Part shown: piece by piece, positions 45,467 to 58,500 of the stretch
Layout: every line of letters begins with the position of its first letter
How positions within the stretch are numbered: position 1 is the first letter of the stretch
Origin: Carettochelys insculpta
Taxonomy: Eukaryota > Chordata > Testudines > Carettochelyidae
Reading direction: 5' to 3'
NCBI RefSeq assembly: GCF_033958435.1
Contig: NC_134137.1
Location: 249,348,501-249,412,500 of the forward strand
Length of the DNA: 64,000 bases
The notes under the pieces: generated by a model
Seen by the model: only the letters and a program-made list of their open reading frames with translations
What the model was told of the DNA's origin: nothing
The model's database searches: none
Made by a program: the position numbers and the translations under genes

Positions 45467-46333
45467 GGTTTAATACTGGGAAATTTTCTCTTGTTTCTCC
45501 ACACAAGACTTCTGGAACTATACAAGCCATCCGACTGTAAACACAACACAGAAATTTCCTTCCCCATACTGAGCATTCCTCGATTTCAAGCCGTGAGTAT
45601 TTTTAAAAACCCAATCCTATTAGATCTTTATTTCAATGTTAACGGGTGCTGCTGGAGTTAAAAAGAAAGTAAAATCCAGATAGCACAGATTTAGAAACAC
45701 AATGCAAGCAGATCTACCTTTCACAACAGCTTCATCCAGCCAGTAAGAATGTTGACAACGCTTAGCGAAAATAAAAAAATGAAAGGAAGCAAATAGGTCA
45801 AAGGTCAGTCTGACTTTTCCAGTAACCAGCTGGTTTGCAAACTGGGATCATCCCTTTAAAAAAATTGAACCTTTCATCATTTTGTGTCATAAAATAAAAA
45901 CTTTTGTTTTACATGCATTTCATTTTTTTATATAAAACAGTATAAAAATAAGACAGCAACAGTCACAAGTTACCTTGAGTTTTGAGCAGGGCTGTGGGAC
46001 CCAGAGGTTAATACTGGATACTACATCATACTACAGGAAAGAACTGGTATTTACTTTGGACAAACCCTTTAAATTAGGGCACCAAAGAGCTTTTTTTTTT
46101 TTTTTTTTTTTGCAACTGAAAACCACAGTGAATGCTGACACAGGTTATCTACCAGTTGAATATTCTACTTAATGTTTTATGTTATTCGGAAACAGCACAT
46201 TTCACTACATGAATAAGCATAAAGCGCATTATGGCAGCAAATCGTAAATGCAATACTTTGAAATATGTGTCACAGGTTTGTACATTAAATATAGTAAAAA
46301 CACTTATACTACCACTCACCAGTGTCTGCTTGA

Positions 46334-46339
46334 TTTATT
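46334..46339 (-). terminator. candidate poly(A) signal for PPFIBP1
   Basis: On the - strand AATAAA lies 174 bases after the PPFIBP1 stop. Other AATAAA hexamers occur farther on (for example near 42275), and the human 3' UTR is longer, so this may be only one of several sites. Confidence 0.3.
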
Positions 46340-46512
46340 TTTATGGCAACTTTAAAATAGGCATGTTTCCTCCTTATCCACCCAAAAATATCACTTCCAA
46401 CAAACAGAAGCAAGAGCAATGTAATGTACATGATCTGCTACCCATCACATATAACAATGATGTTTCTAGCATATAAGAAATTGAATTCATTATCGGTATT
46501 TGGCAGTTACTG

Positions 46513-46599
46513 TCACACATTTGAATCTTCATCTGTTATACTGGCGCTAGGAGAGCGAGTAGCAAAGTCTTTAAACATTTCATCTTCCTTTAACATGTG
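46513..46599 (-). CDS. PPFIBP1: PPFIBP1 last coding exon
   Basis: Acceptor TTTGCAG; it encodes HMLKEDEMFKDFATRSPSAS then ITDEDSNV and TGA (46513-46515). The tail sequence is almost unchanged from human. Confidence 0.95.
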   Translation of the reverse strand, partial: HMLKEDEMFKDFATRSPSASITDEDSNV

Positions 46600-49500
46600 C
46601 TGCAAAGGAAACAAAAGGAAGAACTGAGACAGATGCTGATTAAATTAAGAGCTCAGAATTGTGTAGTCTCAAGCAAATAAAATGTGATGCAACTGCAGTG
46701 ACTCCTCTAGGTCAGAGGTGAGCAAACTTTTTACATAGGGCCTCACTTTTCATCCCTGCAATTATCAGGGCCCCCTCAACCTGTCTAATGTAATCCAAAC
46801 GGATGGAAATTTCGGTAACGTTCATATAAAAAGAATGTGTAAGGGAACACATTTGTAGGATGTAAAAACTTAATTAATTCGGTATATACATATACTAGAA
46901 CCCTGAGATACACATACTCAGGTTGCCCAAATCTTGGGTTAATGCAACTCTGAGTAGAGGGGAGCTGGCGCCTGGTGCCAGGCTGCCCACCACTCAGGGG
47001 AGCTGGGAAACTGACCAGTGCTGCTGTGCTTGCCAGTTTCCCAGCCCCTGACAGTGGCGGGCAGCCAAGAACCAGGCTGCTACCCCTACAGGAGCTGTGA
47101 AACCACTCCTGTCAGCCTAACTCTTGCTGTCCCTGACAGGAGCGGTTTTCCCACTCCTCTCATGGGTGGTGAGATCAGCCTGCCGCCCCAACGGGAGTGG
47201 TTTCACAGCTCCTGTCAGGGACGACAGCCTGATTCTTGGCTGCCTGCCACTGACAGCACTGGGAAACTGACCAGAGCCACGCCTTCGGCTGCCCGCCACT
47301 CACAGGAGACAGGAAACTGACCACCACTGCTGCGCGGTCAGTTTCCTGGCTCCCCCGAATTATGCGAAATTTGACTTATGCGGGGTTGTGCAAAAACCCA
47401 ACTTCTGCATAAGTCAGGGGTCTACTGTATGAATACACATATATAAAAACGAACATGTTTTTAATGAGATGGACAAGCTTGAGTAAGCCATGCTATGCCC
47501 CCCTTTCAAAATTTCACACCCCGCCTACTCTGCTCATCCCTGGTCTAGGGTGAAGTCATTCGCCCAGTCCTCTTCTGCACCCAGTGTAGTAGGTGGAGAG
47601 GGCAGTGGAGTGTTATTTGCACTCAGTGGTGCTGACAGCTGCTGTGGATCCCAGGACACAATGGGAGCGGGGCCTGGCTCCATGTCCCAGAAGGGGAGGG
47701 ACCAAGGGCAGTCAGCCCTCGGTGCTGGCCCCCTTCCCCACTCCCTCATAGCCACACGCAGCTGGAGCAGCCCTGCTGTGGTATTTTAAAAGGGCCCAAA
47801 ATAGCAGCGGCAGTGGCTGGAGCTCGGAGCCCCTTTGAAAGGCCAGGCCTGGGGGCAAATGGCCCCTTTGCCTCCCCCCTGTGTAAGCGGGCCTGTGTGC
47901 CAGTGCCTGATCCTAGGGCAGTTTTGGCACTTGGCATAACATACAGCAGTGTCAGGGTTGCTCTACAGTACACCCAGGTGCCTTTGCCCATCAAACAGTC
48001 AGGGATTGCCAGAGCACAGTGGCCACACCCCTCTTCCCCAGCAGCATTACCCTATACCCGTGGTAATGGAGGAGGCAGCTCCAGGAGGCTCTGCACATGC
48101 TGGAGACTCCTCCCCACCCAGGGAACCTTCAGCTGGGGCATCTGGCTGTTGTCCATCCCCTTTGCAGTGCTCACTATAAGTAAGCCTGTGACTCAGCCAC
48201 AGAGATTGCAGCAGACGAGAATGCTGGAACTTTACCCAGCCTTCATGACTTTCTCAGATTCAGCTGCCTGTGGCTGGAGCCAGGGCTGAAGGTGGGACCC
48301 CTTTGCAGCTTCTCAGGACTATGCACCCTTCCCCACCACCATGACCAATAGCTGGGGTTGGAGCTGAGTCTCTGTGCTCCTGTCTTGCAGCTGTGGCCAG
48401 CTCCAGAGCAGAGGCTGCACGCCCCACCATGTAGTTGCTGAAGCTCGGCCTGTACACCACCCCCAGCAGGGGGGCTTGGCCTGTCAATCCCACCCATGGG
48501 ATCCAGCTGTCCTTCTTCCACCCTCTACCTAGTCCCCCCCCTCCCCCTCTTATATTTTAGTGAAGTGACAGGTCACAGGCTTCCATTAATTTTTGTTTAT
48601 TCCCCTGTCCCTGACTTTTACTAAAAATAATCTTGACAAAACCTTTGCCTTAACTCTAAACAGAACTCTGATTTGTATATCACTCTGGGCCTTCAGTCTA
48701 TTTAAGTACTGATGGCATTTCACAATATGAAAACTAACTTTCAACAAGTTCTGCAATAGACTGAAACCTGTCCAAAGCAGCCAGCCAAAAGACTGGAAGA
48801 AAAGAATCAGCTCTTTAACACAGAAGGCCTGCCAAGTAGAATGAAGCAGAGTTGTACTCAGCATGCTTGGCAGTATTTTGGCTCATTTCTTAGTTCAGGA
48901 GGTTGTCTAAGGTTTGGGGCTATATTCAAAACATGGACATTTTAATTTCACTGGTAATAGTTTAAGGCTTACTGTCAAATTGTTGATGCCTTCAGAGAAT
49001 GCTCCTATTTGCCTCACTGTCCCTTCTGAATCTTCCATCTACAAGAAACAGGTCACACAAAAATAATTTATAATATTCTGCAATGGTGATTAAATACTTA
49101 CATTAAACACCAAACATAATACATTATGCCACTGTAAGACCTGGGGCAGTAGGTTTTGGTTTTGTGGAAAGACTTACTTGTGCCAAATTAGGGTCCAAAT
49201 TTTGTGCAGAAGTACAGGTTGAGCCTCTCTAATCCACAACACTCTTGTCCAGCAAACTCCATAAGCCGGCATGATTTTAGTTAGCTGGGCAACCACTTAT
49301 CTTGGGTGTGGCCGTGTTTCCCGTGGTCCCATAAAGTTTGTTTACAGCGACTAGTCCTGGCTCTCTGTGTTGTGTGCTGTTATTTAGCTGTAATTTACCC
49401 CTAAATGATGTCCAAAAGCCCAGGAAGCAGTGGAAGTGTTGGTAATGTGCTAGACAATATGACCTCCCACGGTTCAGCAAATTCTCTCATCTGGCACCAG

Positions 49501-52500
49501 TCAGGTCCCAAGGGTGCCAGACAAAAGAGGTTCAACCTGTAGTTCCTAAGGCCTTGTGTTAGGAACCCTACTTTTGGCAGTACCCAGGTATTCCATTACT
49601 GCTGGTGACAAGGAGTTAAACAAGCCAAATTAAACCGCCACCAAAACAGGAACCCAGCAGGACCACCACTGAACATAAGCAGACAAAGCTGGTTCACCTG
49701 CTCCAGTCTATCCAAATCATCATCATCATACACTCGAATATCCAAGCCAGGCTTAAATCCTTTCTTAGATCCACTTCCAGAGGCCTGTCCCAACTCCATC
49801 GGGCACACATACTCTTCTACATCATCCTGCTTCTTCTTCCTCAGGCTTCCAAAATTACTGAAAGCAAGCTTCTTCGGCTTAAAACATTGGAAAACATTGT
49901 CATGAAATCAGGAACTCAGTCATGTACTCCTCTACATTCAACTAAGCTTTTATTTTGGCATCGCTTATGTAACTGCAAAGAAACAGACTCCAATCCAATA
50001 GCTCTCCTAAAAACATCGGCCTGAATATTTCCAATTTCACTGCAACCAAAACCAGGAAGAAACAGATCTTCACTCTTATTATTTTTAGAGACTCGCAACT
50101 GAAATCAGGGTCTGATTGTTTTAAATACTGAACATGCACAGAGTAGGAGGCTGCCTCTGTCCCAAACAGCTTACAAATATAAATGGATAGGGCCAAAAGC
50201 AGGAGAAAGGAATTTTTACCTTCATTTACCATTGGAAAACTAAGTCACAGAGACATTGCACAAGGTAACACAGAAAGTCTGTGGCAGAGCCAGGAACTGA
50301 TTTAGACCAGTAAGGCTCTACAAAATTCACAGCCCATTTTGGCCAATTTCATAGTCATAGGCAGTATTCCCTCTAAGCCAGGGTCAGCAGAGACATTTTT
50401 TTCAAATTTGGTAGAACACTTTATTAGCAACAGGATCAAAAACAGATACAGTGTCATATCCCACAATGGTAAAGGGGAGCTATCCGAAGTCTGGAGATCA
50501 TGTATCGTTTGCTATTTAGATACAAGTTGTTCGTTGTTGGGCTTTTAAATGTCCGCCCTTTATTGAAAATAATCAGGAGGCTTTGGGAGTTTTTTGGGGT
50601 TTTTTTGTTTGTGTTCTTTTGTTTTTTTACTTTGCAATTATAGCATCATGAGCCATAAAGAAGTCCTTAAAGAGCCACAGGTTGCAGACCCCTGCTCTAA
50701 AGATGAGCACTTTGTGCAGCTGCACAGGAGATTCCAATGCCCCCCAGCTGATTAGAAGAGCACCCACAGCCAGGCTTTTGTTTCAACTGGTGGTGCTCAT
50801 TCACACGTGCCTTGGTGCACATAATATATATTATTCTGCATATGGATTAAAGGGAACATTGGTGAAAGGATTTTAACAGGTCACAATTTCAGATATTTAT
50901 ATTTCAGATATATTTGGATTTCAGATCCTCAGATAGTTATAGCTGAAATTTCACAGTGTTGTAACTGCAGGAGTCCTGAGCAAAGGGTGATTGTGTGTGT
51001 GGGAGGGAAACTGCAAGATTTTTGAAGGGGAGTTAGGGTATTACCACCCCCCACTTCTGCACTGCTGCCTGCAGGGCTGGGCACTTAGCCAGCAGCTACC
51101 ACTCTATGCCCACTCAGCTCTGAAGGCAGCATGGAAGCAAGGGTAGTAATACCATAACCCCCCTCCCTACAATAACCTTGCAACCCCTCGCTACTTCTCT
51201 GGGATAGGACCCTCAGTTTGAGAAATGCTGTATGAAATCTGTATAGCATAGGGTAAGAGTATAGAAAAGACCTAATTTCAAAGGGAGAACACACATCATG
51301 GCCCATGATGTGTTTTTCATGGTCATGAATTTGGTAGGGTCCTACAGCTCTAATGTCTTCATTGCTGATCAGTGCACCCCCCGCCCCAACTCTAAAAATC
51401 ACTTGGATTGTGGAGGAGCTAGAACCCTGGGCTCTCGGTTTAGAAGCGTGATGCTTTACTAACTGAGCTAGCGTTCTTCGCTGCTCCCCCACAAAGCCTC
51501 AGTGAAATGTCCGACAGTGGCAGTCTAACTGCTGCTTAAATAAATTATTGGAGATACACCTCTCCTAGAACTGGAAGGGATCTCTGGAGGTCATCTAGTA
51601 CAGTCCCCTGCCCTCTTAGCAGCACCAAGCACCATCCCTGACATCTACTTGCCTCACTCCCTAAATGGCCTCCTCAAGGATTGAACTTGGAGCCCTGGGT
51701 TTAGCAGGCCAATGCTCAAACCACTGAGCTATCCCTCCCCCACAAACTGATGTCAGGAATGGGATGTGAACCCATGCCTCTTTGGGGAGACCAGAACAGC
51801 CAGGTGAGAGAAAGACCCTGCCTTGAGTCTGGCACCTTAGACCACTCGGCCATCCTGACATATACACTATACACATTAAAATGCACAAACACTGGACAGT
51901 AAGTAACAAGCACTGACCTACCTTCACTTTGGCAGTAGCCGTTAAAAGGACATAGTCTGGAGATTCCATGGCTTCCCGCTTTTGGTGTTGGGCATCCTGA
52001 CCAACCAGTAAATTGAAATGGGTTGCCAAATGGCGTCTCAGCAGTGTCTTATTGGGTGGGATGTTCAGCAACTGTGCCATAGTCTCCACATTAAAACGAG
52101 GTTCCAAGACCTATGAAACAAACCAGGAGTCAGGCTGAGATCAGAACCCTTTGATTAGGTCTTGAGGATGCCAGCAGTCAGGCCAGATATTTCGGCACTT
52201 TTTGAGCCGCATGGGCCATTTTTAGGAGAAATGCACTATAAAATAGAAGAAAGACTCAGACTCTAAGGCCAGAAAGGACTGTCAGGATCATTTACTCTGA
52301 TGCCCTTCACATTGCAGGGCATATAACCTCACCCACCCTCTCCAGTTAACATCTGCTGGGTTTAGAAAAGGCTATTCCTATGTTTTTGCAGAGTTCTCAG
52401 TGGTAACAAACCAGTAAACAAGAGAAAGTAACAGACTGACCAACCATCATATTTAAAATATGCATTTATTTAGTATGGTACAAGTCACCACCCTTTTCTC

Positions 52501-55500
52501 TTTTTAAAAAGGTTACTCTGTTTGGCTGAATGGAGACCTTGTGTTTGAGAAATCCATAAACTGATAATAATATGCTGTGTGTAGTTTTTACCTTGGCTTT
52601 AATGTTGGGAACTTGGTTTAAGCTGGACAACAAAGTAATGGATAGTGAACATGTGGTGTGCATTCTATAATCTGTTTCTGTGCAAGAATCTGGTCTACCA
52701 GTTTGGCTACTTACATGGCCCTCTTAACTGCAGTATCTGTGCCAGAGATTAAGATCACTATACAAAGAAAATTTTTACTAATGACAGTGCCTGAAATCCA
52801 GAAGGATTCCAAAGTACTTTACCAAGTGACATACAGACTATATATAGCAATCAAAATACTTGCCCACTACAAAAAGTACATCCAACTGGTAAATAACACA
52901 CAGCAACACTACAACAGCAGCTTAGGGCAAGAGGTAGAAACTGCCTTACCTAAATGAGAATGCAAGGCAAAAACTGAGATGTACAGAAACGTTGTCACTC
53001 AACTGGCCAATACATCAGGGTTTATAATGGATCCTAACAACACAGAGCATACTAAAGATGACCGTCCCCCCATCTGGACATAAATGAAATAAAAAGGAGA
53101 TTTTCTAACATGGCTCAATTTTAGTCACATTTAGTTTTAAAATATTATTTGGACTTGAAGTGAAACACTATACACTTACCATAAGTCCACCATGCACACC
53201 ACTCCCTCTCAAATTCGGTGCATATTCAGCTAGGTCAACTGAGCGTAACCACTCCATCACACGGTGATTGGTCCACTGAGTAACTTCCGAGGGGGTGATG
53301 TTGTTCTGTAATAAGAGTACTTGAAGTCATGAAGATTTCTTAGTTCCAGCTTTAATTTAACTCTTTTTCTGCCCTTCACTTTAACCAACCCTGCACTCTC
53401 AAATGCATAACACTTCTCTTTTTCACCGGTACCTGGTGGCATTTCATACCATCAAACTGGAGATATGCCCTGACCACAATCCAAACTCCAACACCGGGAA
53501 ATTATAAATCAGATCTACATTTTATGGGCTCCAGTCCATGTCTTCATTGGAGATGCTGCCCTAGGAGGCACACTACAAAGTGCCTGACAAGTTGATGAGC
53601 TCTCCTTTACTCTTGGCTGCTGTTCCTTGTTCACTATCCATAACTCCAAGTCTGGTTTTTCAAGATCACTTATAAATGTGTGTTGAACAGGCTGATGGTA
53701 CTGCTGCTGAAAGGTGAAATAAAGAAAACTACATAATGCTCCTGTGAATGATATGAGGACTTGTGATCTGAAACAGTTAACTTTAACCAAGACATCACTT
53801 CAGAATTTGGAATATACTTCTCAGGTTGATCAAAGATCCATCTAGCCCATTATCCTGTTTGCTGTCACAGGATAAATTTCTGAAGTAGACCATAATATTT
53901 GCGAAGAACCACTGCTCCAAAATGGAGTCTAGCAAGTGCCCACAGCCCACCCCCCAGGCATCTGGGGAGGTCATCCCAGTTGGTGTAAATAACTCCCTAG
54001 GCAGCCACATTCCAGGAAGGGACCCTGCAGGGAGGGGAACTGGACTATAGTTAAAGGGCGAATGATTGTTTCGCTACAGTCTGCTTTGATCCTGTATAGC
54101 CCATTTGCTTTCATACTGTAGAGATAACGTGAATGGTCATATCTGTGCAAAGATTACATCAGGATGCCAGATGAGACATCACTGCTTTACACATCGGTGT
54201 TGACGACTGCACGCTTCAAAGGACTTGTTGTTTATAGATAAAATGTTCTGTTAACTGCACATGGAAACTCTCGGTAACTCCCAGATTGTTTGTTAATTCA
54301 TCTGGATTGCTCATTGATTGTTCATTGATTATGTTCATTTCCTTACTGTCTGCTCCTAATCCTTCCTCTGCCTCTCAGGTCTCTATAGAGCCAATCATAA
54401 CTGGATGCCTGTCAGTGCATTTTGAAACTCAACCAAGCTCAGAATCACTCTGCCAGCTGGTTGTAATAAACCTTTGTTGTTACACATACAGTACCCAGAC
54501 TTTATTCTAACACTGTAAGTGGCCCAATAAGCAGAGACTAGGAACAACATCCCTGCCCATCCTAGGCTCTTAATCACTGACAGACCTATCCTCCATGAAT
54601 TTAGCTAGTTCTTTTTGGACCACTCTTATACACTTGGCCTTCACAACATCCTCTGGCAAAGAGTTCCACAGGTTGATTATGTGTTATGTGAAGAAATACT
54701 TCCTTAAAACTGCTACCTATTAATTTCATTTGGTGGCCCCTAGTTCTTGTGTTATGAAAAGAAGTAAACACCACATCCTTTATTGACTTTCTCCACGCCA
54801 GTCATGATTTTAAAGACCTCTATCATATTCCCCTAGTCATCTCATTTTCCAGCTGTCAAGTCCCAGTCTCAGTCTCTCCTCCTATGGAAGCTGTTCCAGA
54901 TCCCTGATCATTTTTTGTTACACTTTTCTGAACATTTCCCAACTCCAGTATAGCTTCTTGGAAATGGCACAACCACATCTGCACACAGTATTCAAGATAT
55001 GGGTGTATCATGGATTTATATAGAAACAATATGAAATCCATTGTCTTATTTATTCCTTTCCTAATGATTCCCAGCATCTTGTTTGCTTTTTTGATTGCCA
55101 CTGCACACTGAGTGGATGTATTTACAAAACTATTCACGACTCCAAATCTTTAAGGCTATGTCTACACTAGAGCGTTTTGTTGACTGTTGACCTACTCTGC
55201 ACTTTTGTTGACAGCTTCTGCCTCTCAATGGAATCTGTCAACAAAAAAGCCATGTGGATGCTCCTGGGGGCCCTCTGTTGATAGACAGGGCTTCCGGTTC
55301 ACCGGCCAGCCTTGTCAGCTGTGCTTCCGGTTGGCTGTTCTGTCGAGAGAGTGGCTGGGCAGTCCTGCTACTCTCTGTTGACAGAGTGATCCACTTTTGT
55401 GTTTAACAGCGACCTGTCGACCGAAGTTTTGTCAGAAGACATCTTTTGACAGTAACTTCTGTTGACAGATTGCTGTAGTATAGATGTAGCCTACGAGTTT

Positions 55501-58500
55501 TGAAGAAATATTGATCTGATCAACACATATGCATCTGATTAGTTATCAGAGGTCAACCGACTGGTTTGCTGGAGGTCAACATTCCCCTCCTCCCCATCTG
55601 TCACGCAGCAAGTGCAGTAAAATTATGTGAGGGGCAGCCATGAATGCAAAAAACCTAGTTCTGCGGTCACTTGTATCAGTTTTATGCCACTTAACTATAG
55701 CACAGTGACCTCAATTTACTCTAGCATATGTAAGAGTCGCTTAATCGCAAAGAGCAGCTATGCTGTGGTCCTTAAACTTTTTAGGGTCATGCCTTTCCCT
55801 TATCCCTGTCTGAGACACCCGAGCCTCGGGGCTGGACAAGGACAGAAGGGAGCTGCAGGTGGGGTTGGGAGCAGAGTCACACCCAGAAGCCAAAAGTGGG
55901 GCTGGAAGCAGAACCACAGCTGGACTGAGACAGGGGATTGCAACAGAGTGTGGGGCCAGGTTGGCACCGGGGTCAAGCATGTGATTAGAGCAGAACTGGG
56001 AGGGGGCAGGGGTGGGGAAGAAGGGGCAGGACAGGCCTGGGTTTCACTCTGCAGGGGCTGCCCCAGACCCTCCAATGCCTCTCTAGACATTTCTTTGGTG
56101 TCCCCCTAAGAGAGTGTGCCACACAGTCTGGGCACTGCAGCCTTAGAGAAAGATGGGACAGTGCTTGAACCACAGTTCTGGTGGCCTTATCTTAATCTCA
56201 TAATTTCCTTTCAAGAGCAAGGCAAAGCCTTGCAAAGCAAACACAGCTACAGTGACAGCTCAAGGTAATACTTGATTACAAGGTTCAGCCCACTTTAGAA
56301 GGTCAATATTAAGTAAACTACAGATTTAATCAAGACGTAAGGCTGTAGAGGAACTGTGCCTCTAATTCAAGACAATTAATAGCATCTAATGCCATCCTTA
56401 TCACGGTGTAAAATAATATATCCCAGAAAAAGTCAGTCTTAAATTGAAGAGAGAAAGGGGACATCTGACAAGACGAAGATGCTCAATGTGCTGAAGTGAG
56501 GGGAAGAAAAGGAGCCAGGGTTCCAGAGAGGTAATGCACAACACAAAAACTGAAAGCACGGTATAAGCAAGGGACAGGGAAGAGTTGGGACAGGCAATAC
56601 TCAATGCTGCGGGTAGGCAGAGTAAGCAGCACTTGTATGGTAATCCAATGGCATATATTTTCCCTGCGTGAAAGTCTTCAATTTAAACTTGTTACCTCAT
56701 CAGACGGTCTCCTGCGCAGACAGTTGGGTTCGAAGTTATTTATTCTCAGGACTTGAATGGCTCTTTTAATACTAAGATGGTGAAGGACACTAACAACTTT
56801 CAAGGACAGCAAGTCATCCTGTGAAAAATTGAAAAGGTGTCTAAAACCCACACACACAGAGGCACATTTTTGCCATTTATAATGAAGCATGCCCTGAAAA
56901 CAATAGATGTAGGTGTCTGCCTGCAATAAGAAATGCTGGGATAGCTCCTCCTTTTGGTAATTATTAAAACTGCCAAAATTTATTTTCACCTCATGAGAGC
57001 TCTGTCTCCCCACTACGTTTCCCAGAATTCTCTCCATCAGATGTTGTGCAGCTTCCTTCAAAACAGCAATAAAGTTAGTGCAAAGGATTCTAGCAAATTG
57101 TTAGGCAAGACAGTGCTATTTCCTGTCTTCACCAGTGCAGCCAACAGCTCATTTTAAATTTTAATCCCAACCAGGCACAAGCTTTCACATGGAAAAGAAA
57201 ATAAACCCTACTGTAGCCAAGTAATGTTTTTCAGACACTTTGGTTAAGGAACCTGTGGTCGGGTGAATCACAACAGGAACTGACCACTAGCTAACTAGAG
57301 AGGAAAAGTACTAGTGCATGAAGGCTCCTGAGAGGTCTAGGTGAAATAATTTAGCGGCTATAGGCACCTATAAAACCAAGGTGAACCAAATCATTTAACC
57401 CCCTCACCCACGTCCCACCGGTACATAAATCCTGCAGTGAGAGGGCTTGTGATGCACTGGGTTCTGAAGTACCGCTTCCCCCATCAGTTATGCATAATAG
57501 GGAGGAGGGCTTAAAAGTGGGAAGCTGCCATCAGCAAGGGAAGAGTGTGATTAGAGCGCTCCTGGAACGCTGGAGGAATCCTCACACCACAAGCCTCCCA
57601 GCTGTGGAAGAAGTCCAGCAAACCCCAGGGGCAAACCCAACCGGGAGAGGCTTATTCAGCCACAAGAACCATTGTAAGGCTTCTGCCCAGGCACCAACGC
57701 AGCAAGATGATGTCTCTTTCACCTTGTTATTGACCCCACAAGGGGCTCGGCTGAAAAACTGCTGTGTAGCTGTTCAGGCTCAGTTTGGGTGGAGGGTCCC
57801 AAAGCTCAACTCCAGTCCACGACTGAACATTTATGCAGCAGTTTTTAGCCCCACAGCCCAAGCCCTGTTAGCCCAAGCAGTTGATGTATGTCAGCTGTGG
57901 CCATGCAGTGGGGCTTTCATCCCTTGTAGATGTACCCTAGGAGGCTGTGGCCTCTACTAAGCCAATCCTGACATGGAACCTGAGTATGATGAGGGGCTGC
58001 AGCCCAGCTAGGGAAGCACCTCAGAGAGACTCTACCATCCCACTTCTGGGTCAGGGTCTTCATTCTGCAGGGGTTTCTATAAAAACCCACTTAAACCCCC
58101 TGCAAATACTACTGCAATTTTCAGGTTCAAGTTGCTCCAAAAAGACATATGAAACTTAATTTAACTAGTTTAGATTGTGTGTGTCAGTCATACAAAACCA
58201 AGATATTTACACATGGTTAAAAATATAAAACCCCCACATCTGGCCAGGTTGCTTCAAAATGATGCCAGGTTCACTCACAAAATCTTCCCCACTTTAATGA
58301 ATTTTGTGATGAATGTATGTCTGAATTCTGAGTCTATTTTTTTTCCTCTTTGAACCAGGTGTGTTTCATGTGGTTTTTAGATTTCAGTTTGACTTTGCAC
58401 ACTTCTCTATCACAGTTAATTATTTTGGGTAAGTCAATTATTATGGGATTCCCTGAGCATCGTTAGAATGCTGTCTAAACACTTATTTATGAATCTAAAA

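Noticed and set aside
54856..55137. A 93-codon open frame with LEYCVQMW
   Set aside because: It is a fragment of the old CR1 polymerase, recorded as a mobile element rather than a gene.
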